Source of the DNA: SCUB01 sp041918675
GTDB taxonomy: Bacteria > Pseudomonadota > Alphaproteobacteria > Rhizobiales > Xanthobacteraceae
Direction: 5' to 3'
DNA: 64,000 nucleotides
Assembly (NCBI GenBank): GCA_041918675.1
Contig: JAYRVF010000005.1
Location: 62,001 to 126,000, forward strand
Notes under the pieces: model-generated
Databases searched by the model: none
What the model saw: the letters and a program-made list of their open reading frames with translations, nothing else
Told to the model about the DNA's origin: nothing
Shown: in pieces, positions 16,632 through 25,751 of the stretch
Layout: every line of letters starts with the position of its first letter
How positions within the stretch are numbered: position 1 is the first letter of the stretch
Program-made: the position numbers and the translations under genes

Positions 16632-17678
16632 TCAGTGGCTCACCACGTAAAGCGGCTTGCCGGCCGCGTCCTTGATCTCGGCGGCCCAGGTCTTCTTCAC
16701 GTTGCCGACGACGGCGTTCGGCATCGGGATGTAGTCGAGCGTCTCGGCCTCCTTGTCGCCGTTGTCGTAGGCCCAGGCGAAGAATTTCAACGCCTCGGCC
16801 GTGGCGGTCGCGTCGCTCGGCTGCTTGTAGATCAGGATCCACGTCGCCGCGGTCATCGGCCAGGACTCAGGACCGGCCTGGTCGGACAGGATCACGCCGA
16901 ACCCGGGAACCGCGTTCCAGTCGGCGCTTGCGGCGGCCGCCTGGAAGCTCTTGATTTCCGGCGCGACGATCTTGCCGTCCTTGTTGACCATGCGCGTGTG
17001 GGAAAGGCTGTTCTGCTTGGCGTAAGCGTATTCGACATAGCCGATCGCGCCCTTGGTCTGGCCGACATTATTGGCCACGCCCTCGTTGCCCTTGGCGCCG
17101 ATGCCGACGGGCCATTCGACCGCCGTGTTCGAGCCGACCTTCGACTTCCAGTCGGCGCTCACCTTGGACAGATAGTCGGTGAAGTTGAACGTCGTTCCCG
17201 ATCCGTCGGAGCGATGCACGACGACGATCGCGGCCGCGGGCAACTTCAACGAGGGATTGAGCTTGACGATCGCCGCGTCGTTCCAGGTCTTGACCTCGCC
17301 GAGGAAGATTTTCGCCAGCGTGGCGCCGTCGAGCACGAGTTCGTTGGCCTTGACCCCCTCGATGTTGATCACCGGCACGATGCCGCCCATGACCATGGGG
17401 AACTGAACCAGTCCCGACTTTTCGAGATCGTCGCCCTTCAACGGCGCGTCGGTCGCGCCGAAGATCACGGTCTTGGCCTTGATCTGCTTGATGCCGCCAC
17501 CGGAACCGATCGACTGGTAGTTCAGGCCGACGCCGGTGGCCTTCTTGTAGCTGTCCGCCCATTTCGCATAGATCGGATAGGGGAAGGTCGCGCCCGCCCC
17601 CGAGATATCCGCCGCGCCGGCGACCGTCGCCGAAATCGCGATAAGTCCTGCACCGATGACTGTTTTGAAAACATTCAC
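16632..17678 (-). CDS. pstS: Periplasmic phosphate-binding protein PstS
   Basis: A 348-residue binding protein with a Sec signal peptide (about residues 1-22, ending AGA-A). The mature start ISGAGATFPYPIYAKW, then NYQSIGSGGGIKQI and FGATDAPL are hallmark PstS phosphate-contact segments, and RSDGSGTTFNFTDYL is the second binding loop. The start is GTG 17678 after GGAGAACGTCCC; the ATG four bases downstream is out of frame. The Pho box about 80 bases upstream marks it as the first strongly phosphate-regulated gene. Confidence 0.97.
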   Translation of the reverse strand: MNVFKTVIGAGLIAISATVAGAADISGAGATFPYPIYAKWADSYKKATGVGLNYQSIGSGGGIKQIKAKTVIFGATDAPLKGDDLEKSGLVQFPMVMGGIVPVINIEGVKANELVLDGATLAKIFLGEVKTWNDAAIVKLNPSLKLPAAAIVVVHRSDGSGTTFNFTDYLSKVSADWKSKVGSNTAVEWPVGIGAKGNEGVANNVGQTKGAIGYVEYAYAKQNSLSHTRMVNKDGKIVAPEIKSFQAAAASADWNAVPGFGVILSDQAGPESWPMTAATWILIYKQPSDATATAEALKFFAWAYDNGDKEAETLDYIPMPNAVVGNVKKTWAAEIKDAAGKPLYVVSH

Positions 17679-17757
17679 GGGACGTTCTCCATGTTATCGA
17701 CGCCGAGCGTCATTCGCGCCGGCACGGCGTCTCCTAGGCTCGATTGGCATTCGTCCT

Positions 17758-17786
17758 ATGACACCGGGATGACACTTATGTGACAG
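17758..17786 (-). promoter_or_regulatory. Pho box with three direct units upstream of pstS
   Basis: Read leftward: CTGTCAC, ATAA, GTGTCAT, CCCG, GTGTCAT. These are three 7-base units with 4-base AT- or C-rich spacers, an exact 11-base period, ending about 80 bases before the pstS start. The PhoB consensus is CTGTCAT repeated with 4-base spacers. PhoB made by the last gene of the operon would bind here. Confidence 0.85.
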
Positions 17787-17857
17787 TCCCCCGCCTGAAC
17801 CGACCCGTCCACCGTTGCGCGGTTAACCGGAGCGGATTCGGGCCCCTCGCGAGCGCG

Positions 17858-19153
17858 TCAGGCCTCGGAAGCCGCCGGCAGGAAGGCGGAAAACGTCGCC
17901 CCCGCTCCCAGCTTGCTCTCGATCGAGAGCCGGCCGCGATGGCGGTTGAGGATATGCTTGACGAGCGACAGGCCGAGCCCGGTCCCGCCCTGCGACCGGC
18001 TTTCGCCGGCGTCGACCCTGTAGAAGCGTTCGGTCAGGCGCGGCAGATGTTCCGGCGCGATCCCGGGACCGTAGTCGCGGACGCTGAGCCGCACCTCTTT
18101 CGGGCCGTCCGTCGCCCCCTCGGCGGGCTCGACCCGCGCCGCCAAAATGTCCACGCGCTTGCCGGCGGAGCCGTATTTGAGCGCGTTTTCCAGAAGGTTT
18201 TCGACCATCCGCAACAGCTCGTCGCGGTCGCCCCGTACCGGGAGCGCGGAGCCCGGCAACTCGACATTGATGGTCGTCTCCCGCTCCCGCGCAAGCGGCT
18301 CGAGCCCGTCGACGACCTGGCGAACGATCGGCACGAGGTCGACGACGGTCCGGGGATCGAGATGGGCCTTCTGCTCGATGCGCGACAGGCACAGCAGATC
18401 GTCGATCAGGCGCGCCATGCGGCCGGCCTGCGCGTGCATGATGTCGAGGAAGCGCTCGCGCGCCTTGGGGTCGTCCCGCGCCGTCCCGCGCAGCGTGTCG
18501 ATGAAGCCGGACAGCGCGGCGAGCGGCGTGCGCAGTTCGTGGCTGACATTGGCGACGAAATCGGCGCGCATGGTTTCGGCGTGGCGCAGCGGCGTCATGT
18601 CGTGGAACGTGACGAGGAGCAGATATTCCGAGCCATCGAACGCGGTCGGCACCCGCACCGGGCCGATGATGATTTCCATCCAGCGCTCGACCTGCCCGCG
18701 ATCGGTGTGGGACACGCGTTGCTGGCTGACCTCGGTCGTCGCGCGGCGCAACGCGGCGATGAATTCGGGCGTGCGCAGCGCGAATTGAACGAGGTCGCCA
18801 CGACGCAGCGCCGGCACCAGCGCGGCCGCCGATTGATTGAAGCAGACAACGCGGCCCGCGCGATCGGTCAGGATCGCGGGATCGGCCATGCCGTCGATCA
18901 CGGCCGCGACCGCGCCGGATTCGGTCGCGTCGATCACGCCGCCGATCGCGTTCGTCGCGGCGCGATCGCGAACGCCCCAGGGAATGAGGGCCGCGGCCGT
19001 CAAACAGGCGAACAGGACGATGGCGATCCGCGCGCCGACGAGGTCGTTGACCGACAGGACAAGCAGCACCATGGCCGCGACGAGCAGGATAATCGCGGCG
19101 CGATAAAGCCGGCCGAGCCATTCATCCATGCGGGAGACAGGAACCATGTCCAT
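17858..19153 (-). CDS. phoR: Phosphate sensor histidine kinase PhoR
   Basis: A 431-residue membrane kinase. Two hydrophobic segments near residues 15-55 anchor it. A PAS domain follows (VIDGMADPAILTDRAGRVVC), then the phospho-acceptor His in FVANVSHELRTPLAAL, and the ATP-binding domain with NLLENALKYG (N box), DYGPGI (G1) and GGTGLGLSLVKHIL (G2). PhoR phosphorylates PhoB when phosphate is low. Its frame runs further upstream without homology; ATG 19153 was chosen, with 19147 and 19129 as alternatives. It is the first gene before pstS, so it may have its own promoter. Confidence 0.94.
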   Translation of the reverse strand: MDMVPVSRMDEWLGRLYRAAIILLVAAMVLLVLSVNDLVGARIAIVLFACLTAAALIPWGVRDRAATNAIGGVIDATESGAVAAVIDGMADPAILTDRAGRVVCFNQSAAALVPALRRGDLVQFALRTPEFIAALRRATTEVSQQRVSHTDRGQVERWMEIIIGPVRVPTAFDGSEYLLLVTFHDMTPLRHAETMRADFVANVSHELRTPLAALSGFIDTLRGTARDDPKARERFLDIMHAQAGRMARLIDDLLCLSRIEQKAHLDPRTVVDLVPIVRQVVDGLEPLARERETTINVELPGSALPVRGDRDELLRMVENLLENALKYGSAGKRVDILAARVEPAEGATDGPKEVRLSVRDYGPGIAPEHLPRLTERFYRVDAGESRSQGGTGLGLSLVKHILNRHRGRLSIESKLGAGATFSAFLPAASEA

Positions 19154-19322
19154 CGGCGCCTTGCCGTCCGGTGAAGCCGTCGACGGCGCGACCAAATACG
19201 ACGCGGAGTCGCGCGGGCGCGCCCATCGAGCCCCGCGCATCCACCCGGAATTCCAACCGAACTTCCATTCCCGCCTAGCACATTGTTTGAAAGCCGTCCA
19301 ATTGGAGGCTTCGCCCCGGGGG

Positions 19323-20648
19323 TTACGCGACAAGCGGGCCGGCTTGCGCGTGGATGGCCTCCGCCCGCGCGTTGAATTCCGTCATCGCCCGCGTCAGTTC
19401 CTCGTAGGGAACATCGCCGATCGTCACGGTGCCGAAGTTCGAGTTCTCGCCGTCGAAGCGGCCTTCGGCGGGCTGGTCGGCATGCTCGAACCAATGATAG
19501 CCGACGACTTGCGGGAACTTCAGCGCGGCGGTGGCGTATTCGACGAAGGCACGCGCGCGCTCCTTCTGCGTGGGTCGGCGCGGGCCCGCGCCGACCGTGT
19601 TCGGCAGGCCGGAATCCTCGCCGCGGAAGGAAAACTCGCCGACCAGCAGCGGCCTCGCCGCGTCCGCGTAGGCGCCGAGCGCGCGGGTGGGATCGTCGTC
19701 GTAGCAATTGAAGGTGAGCACATCGAGATGCCGGCCCGCCGCCGCGACGACCGCGCGCCGGGGAACGAGCGCGAAGCGACATCCGAGCAGCAGATGATTG
19801 GGATCGGCCGCCTTCACCGCCGCGCGCATGGCGGCGAAATAGCGCTCGGCAACGTCGCCGGCGAAGGCCTCGCAATCGGCCTCGGCCGCGTCGCGGCGCG
19901 CGCCGCGCTCTTCGGCGAGGGGCCGCGCGTGAAGGCCGAGCCCGCGAAATTCGTCCCAGGATCGCGCCCGCGTCGGCCACGCGTCGCGAAACGCGGCGAA
20001 ATTCGGATGCCGGCGCGAGAGCAGCGCGAGCGCCGCCTCGCGGCCGGAACTGCCCGCCGGAAAGTTCAGGAACATTTCCAGGAGTTCCTCGCCACCGCGC
20101 CAGTCCGGCCCCCAGCGCAGTTCGTTGTCGGTGAACCAACCGATGACGTCGCGCGCCTCGCGCGCCGGCGCGATCGACCGCCGCGCGGTGTCCGCCACGA
20201 AATTCGCGAATTCGGGATCGAACACGTCGGGAAACGCGTCATGACCCGGCGCGCCCGATCGCTCACATTGCCGGGTAATGAACATCGCGCCGAGATCGAC
20301 GAGCCGCGCGGTGGCCAGACACGCGCCGCCCGCGTCGTTCGCCGCGCTGTCGGACCAACAGCCCAGCGTGTTGAAGCCCCACCCGCGCAGACGCCGCGCG
20401 ACCGCGATCCGCCAGGCTTCCTCGCCGCCATATTCGCGCCGACAGGCCTCCGCATAGGGACTGCGATCGCCGCCGCGGATGTAGTCCTGGTCGAATCGAA
20501 CCGTGTTCACGCCCTTGGACAGGAACCGCCCGCCGTCAGGGTCGACCAGCCACCAGATGCCGCCGTCCCGCTCGACGCGAAAGAAGCCGGCGCCGCGCCG
20601 CGTACCGTCGCGCACGCCGCCCCAACGTGTCCTGTCGCCGGCGCTCAT
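19323..20648 (-). CDS. Glycoside hydrolase of clan GH-A, agarase-like
   Basis: A 441-residue protein with the look of a GH-A TIM-barrel hydrolase. An N-terminal region has DGGIWWLVDPDGGRFLSKGV, common to beta-agarase-like and related enzymes. The likely acid/base Glu is in GWFTDNELRWG and the likely nucleophile Glu in LLVGEFSFRGED, in the right order for a retaining barrel. No signal peptide is seen, so it may act on imported oligosaccharides in the cytoplasm. It lies 58 bases downstream of the GH4 gene on the same strand. The start could also be 20705. Substrate unassigned. Confidence 0.75.
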   Translation of the reverse strand: MSAGDRTRWGGVRDGTRRGAGFFRVERDGGIWWLVDPDGGRFLSKGVNTVRFDQDYIRGGDRSPYAEACRREYGGEEAWRIAVARRLRGWGFNTLGCWSDSAANDAGGACLATARLVDLGAMFITRQCERSGAPGHDAFPDVFDPEFANFVADTARRSIAPAREARDVIGWFTDNELRWGPDWRGGEELLEMFLNFPAGSSGREAALALLSRRHPNFAAFRDAWPTRARSWDEFRGLGLHARPLAEERGARRDAAEADCEAFAGDVAERYFAAMRAAVKAADPNHLLLGCRFALVPRRAVVAAAGRHLDVLTFNCYDDDPTRALGAYADAARPLLVGEFSFRGEDSGLPNTVGAGPRRPTQKERARAFVEYATAALKFPQVVGYHWFEHADQPAEGRFDGENSNFGTVTIGDVPYEELTRAMTEFNARAEAIHAQAGPLVA

Positions 20649-20706
20649 GGAGCGACGCGCCCATCGGGCACGCCGAACACCAAGTCTCGGACGGGTGCTT
20701 TCCAAT

Positions 20707-21990
20707 TCAAGGCAGGCACCGGCGAATATAGCCGCGATTGATGTCCCATAATTCGTCGAGCAGCTTCACCGCCGCGTCGGCGGAATTGATCACGGGATCG
20801 ATCAGCAGCGCCTGCAAGGCGAGTTCCTTCGAGCCGTGCATCGCCGCGTCGACCGCCAGCCGCTGCACGTTCGCCTCGCTCTGGAGCATTCGTGCCAGCA
20901 CATCCGGCAGCGGGCCCGGCGAAACCGCGTGAACGCCGGCGGCGTCCACCATCACCGGCACCTCGACCGCGATATCCGCCGGCAGATTGGGGATGGCGTC
21001 ATTGTTAAAAATCACGCCGGATTCGAGGACACGCTTTTCGTCGCGCAGCACGGCGGAGATCACGTCCCCGCCGCGCTCACCGGAGGGCGTAAGCCAGTCC
21101 TCCGGCATGGTCTCGCTCCCCGTCAGCACGCGGTCGATCAGACCTTCGCGCTCCTTGCGCCAACGTTCGTCGCCGTCGAAATCGTAGCCCTCTTCGCCCG
21201 CCTCCCAACCATAGGCGAGATATTCGCCGAGATGACTGTCGCCGCATGTCGGCCAATAGCCGAAGGCGCGGAACAGTCGCCGCGTCAAGGGCAGCGCGGA
21301 CGGATCGTGACGCGCTTCCCTTTCGCGCAGGAGTGGATAGAGATCGTCACCCGTCTTGCGCTCCCTGATCCGCAACAGCCATTGGAAATGGTTGAGGCCA
21401 GCGCCCAGGACCTCGACCTCATCCACCGGCAGGCCGATGATCCAGGCGACATCCGCCCTGCTCATGAATATGCCGTGGCACAGGCCGACGGCGCGCAGGC
21501 CGCTGTAGGCGCCGAGCGCGCGGATGATACGGCTTTCCGGATTGGAAAAGTTGATGAACAAGGCGCGCGGGCACAGCTCTTCCATGTCGCGCGCGAAATC
21601 GAAGATCATCGGCAGCGTGCGCAGCGTGAAGAACAATCCGCCCGGCCCGCCATTCTCGCCCAGCGTATGGCGGATGCCGTATTTGCGCGGCACCTCAAAA
21701 TCGAGCTTCCACAGCCGGGCGCGGTCAATCGCGGTCGCGTTGATGACGAAATCGGCGCCGGCAAGCGCCGCCCGCCGGTCGACCGTATGCTCGATGACGA
21801 TGCTCGAGCCGGATTTCCGGTTGAGAAGGCGCGCGAACTCGGCCACGCGCGCGAGCCGCGCCGCGTCGCGGCCGACCAGCGTCAGGGTCGTTCCCTTCAG
21901 GCCCGGGGACGCGAACACATCCCGGAGCATGCTCAAGCCGAAGGAGGCGCTTGCCGCGCCCAGGAAGACGATTTTTGCGCCCGCCGCCAT
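20707..21990 (-). CDS. GH4-family NAD-dependent glycosidase (alpha-glucosidase/galactosidase-like)
   Basis: A 427-residue member of glycoside hydrolase family 4. The N-terminal Rossmann region begins IVFLGAASASFG and continues TLVGRDAARL. Metal-binding and catalytic features are visible as ATAIDR, INFSNPESR, the Cys/His segment VGLCHGIF and GLNHFQWLL. GH4 enzymes hydrolyse glycosides by a redox mechanism with NAD+ and Mn2+, in the cytoplasm. Alpha- or beta-linked substrates are possible. It is divergent from the SbmA-like gene, with a dyad between them at 22021-22036. Confidence 0.88.
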   Translation of the reverse strand: MAAGAKIVFLGAASASFGLSMLRDVFASPGLKGTTLTLVGRDAARLARVAEFARLLNRKSGSSIVIEHTVDRRAALAGADFVINATAIDRARLWKLDFEVPRKYGIRHTLGENGGPGGLFFTLRTLPMIFDFARDMEELCPRALFINFSNPESRIIRALGAYSGLRAVGLCHGIFMSRADVAWIIGLPVDEVEVLGAGLNHFQWLLRIRERKTGDDLYPLLREREARHDPSALPLTRRLFRAFGYWPTCGDSHLGEYLAYGWEAGEEGYDFDGDERWRKEREGLIDRVLTGSETMPEDWLTPSGERGGDVISAVLRDEKRVLESGVIFNNDAIPNLPADIAVEVPVMVDAAGVHAVSPGPLPDVLARMLQSEANVQRLAVDAAMHGSKELALQALLIDPVINSADAAVKLLDELWDINRGYIRRCLP

Positions 21991-22020
21991 GATCGTTTAG
22001 TCTTGATGGAAAGCGTTGAA

Positions 22021-22036
22021 AATACAATATGGTATT
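22021..22036. promoter_or_regulatory. Inverted repeat in the divergent sugar-locus promoter
   Basis: AATAC-N6-GTATT, perfect 5-base arms, in an AT-rich patch between GH4 (start 21990) and the SbmA-like gene (start 22127). A GGAAAGCGTTGAAA stretch lies just left of it (22008-22021). It is a candidate operator for a sugar-responsive regulator that is not encoded in the window. Confidence 0.4.
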
Positions 22037-22126
22037 GCGAGCGGCCGGTGACCTAGATCAACGCGGTCGCCGGCCTTGTCTTACGAAATTGCGAATTCGA
22101 GAACCGCCTCCGAGGCTCCTTTCCAC

Positions 22127-23269
22127 ATGCCAGACGACGCGAAGCTCCCACCCGACCAGCGCACGCTCTACGCGCGCTTCTGGCGAAGCGCTTCCGGATT
22201 CTGGCGCGGGCCGCGGGGCTGGCGAAGCTGGTCGCTCTGCGGCTCGCTGGTCATCATCGTCATCGTTCAACTGCTCGTGCAGTATCGATTGAATTACTGG
22301 AACCGCGATTTTTTCAACGCCGTCGAGCGCAAGGACGGCGAGGCGTTGACGCGGGAGGCGTATCTTTTCGTTCCCTTGGTCGCCGCCTCGATCGCGCTGG
22401 CGATCGCCTCGGTGTGGGGACGCATGACCACCCAGCGCAAATGGCGCGAATGGCTGACGGCCCACCTCATCAATGCGTGGCTCGCCAGGAATCATTTTCG
22501 CCATCTCGACCATGTCGGCGACGGGCATCAGAATCCCGAATTCCGCATCACCGAGGACGCGCGCGTGGCCACCGACGCGCCGATCGACCTCGCGCTCGGC
22601 CTGTTCTCCTCCGCGCTGACCGCCGTCGCCTTCGTCGAGATCCTGTGGAAGGTCGGCGGCGAGATCAGCTTTTCCCTTTTCGGCTGGACCGTCTGGATAC
22701 CCGGCTATCTCGTGGTCGGCGCGGTGCTCTATTCGATGTTCATCACCGCGACGATGATGGTCGTGGGCTACCCGCTGATCGGCGTCGCGCAACGCCAGAT
22801 GCAGGCGGAGGCCGAGTTCAGGGCGGCCGCCAATCTCATCCGCGAAACCGGCGAGGGTCTCGTCGCCGGCAGCGACGCGCAGGAGCGGCGCGCGCTGTGG
22901 AGCGGGCTCAGGCTCGTCATGCTGCGCTGGCGCGACCTGTGCTGGCAGCTCATGCGCATGACGTTCATCTCCCACGGCAACACCCTGGTCGGACCCATCG
23001 TCGCGCTGATGCTGTGCGCGCCGAAATATCTCGCCGGCTCGATTTCGCTCGGCGAAATGACGCAGGCCGCCGCCGCCTTCACCGTCGTCCAGGGAGCGTT
23101 CAACTATCTGTTCGACAACTACCAGCGTCTGGCCGACTGGACATCGTCGGCGAACCGGGTGGCGACGCTGCTGCTCGCGCTCGATGACCTCGAACACATG
23201 CCGCGCGCGCCGCTGGAACACGCGGACGAGAAGGCGCCGCGCGCCGACGATGGTCGCGTTCAGGCTTGA
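22127..23269 (+). CDS. SbmA/BacA-like inner-membrane transporter
   Basis: A 380-residue membrane protein resembling the SbmA/BacA family and the membrane part of YddA-type ABC proteins. Several hydrophobic segments are visible (about 45-70, 95-115, 200-250, 300-330), with QYRLNYWNRDFFNAVERKD and QNPEFRITEDARVATD characteristic of the family. There is no ABC ATPase domain. SbmA/BacA import peptides and modified antibiotics by proton motive force, and BacA is needed for rhizobial symbiosis. Here it sits among sugar enzymes, which is odd. ATG 22127 has GAGG 12 bases upstream; TTG 22076 is an alternative. Confidence 0.85.
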   Translation: MPDDAKLPPDQRTLYARFWRSASGFWRGPRGWRSWSLCGSLVIIVIVQLLVQYRLNYWNRDFFNAVERKDGEALTREAYLFVPLVAASIALAIASVWGRMTTQRKWREWLTAHLINAWLARNHFRHLDHVGDGHQNPEFRITEDARVATDAPIDLALGLFSSALTAVAFVEILWKVGGEISFSLFGWTVWIPGYLVVGAVLYSMFITATMMVVGYPLIGVAQRQMQAEAEFRAAANLIRETGEGLVAGSDAQERRALWSGLRLVMLRWRDLCWQLMRMTFISHGNTLVGPIVALMLCAPKYLAGSISLGEMTQAAAAFTVVQGAFNYLFDNYQRLADWTSSANRVATLLLALDDLEHMPRAPLEHADEKAPRADDGRVQA

Positions 23270-23329
23270 GGCCGAAAGCAAACGGCAGCGCGATGGTGAG
23301 GCGCCCGCCGCGCCGATCGCGGTCGCGCG

Positions 23330-24295
23330 TCAACCTCGCTCGCGCGCGGCGAGAAAGCTCAATCCGACAAAAGCCGGATTGGGATGAACGATCATGAAGG
23401 TCGCGATCGATTCGAGATAGTCGTGGAACCGGCCCTTGGCCACGAAGCGTTCCCGAAACGCCGAACGCGCGACGATGTCCGCGATCCGCGGAACGATCCC
23501 GCCGGCGATATAGACGCCTCCGCGCGCGGCGAAGGTCAGCGCCAGATTGCCGCCGACCCCGCCGAGGAAGGCGCAGAACAGGTCGACCGCGCCGCGGCAG
23601 ACGGCGCAGTTCCCCTCCACCGCCGCCCGCGTGATTTCGGCCGCGCTCCGCGTCGGCACGCACGCCTGGTCGATTTCGGCGAGCGTGTCGTAAAGATTTT
23701 CGATACCGGCGCCCGACAGCACGCGCTCGATCGACACATGCGTGAATTTTTCCCGCAACCGCGCAATGATGACATCCTCGCGGAGCGATGAACTCGCGAT
23801 TGTCGCGTGCCCGCCCTCCGAGCCGATCACGACCGGATCGCCCGGCCCCGGCACGAAGCACGCCAAGCCGAGACCCGTCCCCGGCCCGAATACCACGGCG
23901 GGCGCGCTCGCCTCGCGCCGCCCCGCCCCGAGCTGGACGACGTCCTCTGTCTTCAGCAAGGGAATCGACCAGCCGATCGCCTCGAAATCGTTGACCAGGC
24001 GCACCGCGGCGAAGCCGAATGTCTCGCGCAATCGCCGCGCATCGACGATCCAGCCGCTGTTGATGATGAGGCAGTGCTCGCCGACGATCGGACTAGCGAT
24101 CGCGAGGATGGCTCGGCTTGCCCGCGCGCCGCCGTGATACCGCGCGAGAAAGGCCTCGATCGCCTCCGCGATGCCGGCGAACTCATCGACCGGCAGCGTC
24201 TCGATCGGGCCGAGCAAGCCGTCGCGGACAAGCGCGAAGCGCGCGTTGGTGCCGCCGATGTCGCCAAGAAGAAAGGTCGTGTCGGATCGCCGCAT
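23330..24295 (-). CDS. glk: Glucokinase
   Basis: A 321-residue glucokinase of the bacterial Glk family (not ROK, as the ROK zinc motif is absent). The N-terminal phosphate loop is LLGDIGGTNARFALV, the sugar-binding Asp lies in LVNDFEAIGWSIP, and VFGPGTGLGLACFV plus SEGGHATIA complete the active site. The C-terminal ARGGVYIAGGIVPRI is adenosine-binding. It phosphorylates glucose released by the neighbouring glycosidases. It is 76 bases downstream of the beta-glucosidase stop-to-start direction on the same strand. Confidence 0.93.
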   Translation of the reverse strand: MRRSDTTFLLGDIGGTNARFALVRDGLLGPIETLPVDEFAGIAEAIEAFLARYHGGARASRAILAIASPIVGEHCLIINSGWIVDARRLRETFGFAAVRLVNDFEAIGWSIPLLKTEDVVQLGAGRREASAPAVVFGPGTGLGLACFVPGPGDPVVIGSEGGHATIASSSLREDVIIARLREKFTHVSIERVLSGAGIENLYDTLAEIDQACVPTRSAAEITRAAVEGNCAVCRGAVDLFCAFLGGVGGNLALTFAARGGVYIAGGIVPRIADIVARSAFRERFVAKGRFHDYLESIATFMIVHPNPAFVGLSFLAARERG

Positions 24296-24370
24296 GCGGC
24301 CGTGCCTCGGATTATGTCCGCGAAAGCGCGTCGCGGTTGTCGCTCCGGCGCGGCCGATGTCCTCGCCCCG

Positions 24371-25687
24371 TCAACTGCGCGCCGAACCGATCAAGTGTGA
24401 ATACCAGAACGCCGACGCCTTCGGAATACGCCGCTGCGTCGGATAATCGACGTAGACGATGCCGAAGCGCTTGCCGTAGCCCCAGGTCCACTCGAAATTG
24501 TCCAGAAGCGACCAGACGAAATATCCGCGCACGTCCGCGCCCTCCCCGATCGCCGCGCGCACCGCGTCGATATGGGCGGCGAGAAAATCGACGCGTTGCT
24601 GGTCGCGCACTTCGCCGGCCGCGTCCGGCGCGTCGTCGGTCGCGATGCCGTTTTCGGTGACGTAGATCGGCAGCCGGTAGCGCCGATGCGTTTCGAGCAA
24701 TTGCGCGCGCAGGCCGTCGGGCTGGATCGGCCAGTCCATTGCCGTGCGCGGCAGATCGGCGGGCGGATCGCCCTGCACCAGCCCGAACGGCGCGGCCTTG
24801 TCGGCGCGCGCATAGACGGCCGAATAGTAATTGAGGCCGAACCAGTCGAGCGAGCGGTGGATGAGTTCCAGATCGCCCGGCCGCTGAACCCGCGCGAGGC
24901 TCGGAATGAGCGCGGCCGGATAGCGGCCGAGGCATTGCGGATCGGGAAAGACGCGGTTCCATAGATCGTTCAGCAATTCGGCCGCGGCGCGATCTTCCGC
25001 CGTATCCCGCTGCGGCAGACACGGCTGGCAATTGTGGATGCAGCCGATCGACGCCTCCGGCACCGCCGCGCGCAACGCATCGACCGCCGCGCCATGGGCG
25101 AGATTCACATGGTGCACCACCGCGGCGTAGTCCGGCGGGAATCCGGTCGTCGGCGCGCCGAAGCCGTGGCCGAACAGCGCGAAGATCGAGGGTTCGTTGA
25201 TCGTGGCGAAGCGCTTGACCCGGTCGCCATAGCGCCGACCGACGAGCGCGGCATAGTCGGCGAACCACGCCACGCTATCGCGGCTTTTCCACCCGCCCCG
25301 CTCCTCGAGCGCCAGCGGAAAATCCCAATGATAAAGGCAGAGCCACGGCTCGATCCGGGCCGCGAGCAGCGCGTCGATCAGCCGGTCGTAGAAGGCGAGC
25401 CCCGCTTCGTTGACCGCACCCGTCCCCCGAGGCAGCACGCGCGGCCACGCGACCGAGAAACGATAGCCGCCGAGGTTGAGCTCGCGCATCAACCGCACGT
25501 CGTCGGCGTAGCGATGATAATGATCGCACGCGACCTCGCCGCTGTCGCCGTTCGCGACCGCTCCCGGCTGGCGGCAAGTCAGGTCCCAAACGCTTTCGCC
25601 GCGCCCATCCTCATGCGCCGCGCCCTCGATCTGATAGGCCGAGGTCGAAGCGCCCCAGATGAAATCACGCGGCCAGATGCCGGCCAT
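24371..25687 (-). CDS. GH1 beta-glucosidase
   Basis: A 438-residue glycoside hydrolase family 1 enzyme. It has the N-terminal signature FIWGASTSAYQIEGA, the acid/base Glu in RFATINEPSIFA and the nucleophile Glu in IYVTENGIA. Late aromatic residues WSLLDNFEWTWGYGKRFGIV line the glycone site. No signal peptide, so it likely cleaves cellobiose or other beta-glucosides in the cytoplasm and passes glucose to the adjacent glucokinase. Length and motifs are complete. Same strand as the EEP-family gene 64 bases upstream. Confidence 0.94.
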   Translation of the reverse strand: MAGIWPRDFIWGASTSAYQIEGAAHEDGRGESVWDLTCRQPGAVANGDSGEVACDHYHRYADDVRLMRELNLGGYRFSVAWPRVLPRGTGAVNEAGLAFYDRLIDALLAARIEPWLCLYHWDFPLALEERGGWKSRDSVAWFADYAALVGRRYGDRVKRFATINEPSIFALFGHGFGAPTTGFPPDYAAVVHHVNLAHGAAVDALRAAVPEASIGCIHNCQPCLPQRDTAEDRAAAELLNDLWNRVFPDPQCLGRYPAALIPSLARVQRPGDLELIHRSLDWFGLNYYSAVYARADKAAPFGLVQGDPPADLPRTAMDWPIQPDGLRAQLLETHRRYRLPIYVTENGIATDDAPDAAGEVRDQQRVDFLAAHIDAVRAAIGEGADVRGYFVWSLLDNFEWTWGYGKRFGIVYVDYPTQRRIPKASAFWYSHLIGSARS

Positions 25688-25751
25688 TGTTCAAGATCCC
25701 CGCCGCCGTCGCGGCCGCTATCGTTCCGCATCGCCGTGCCGGTCGGATCGG

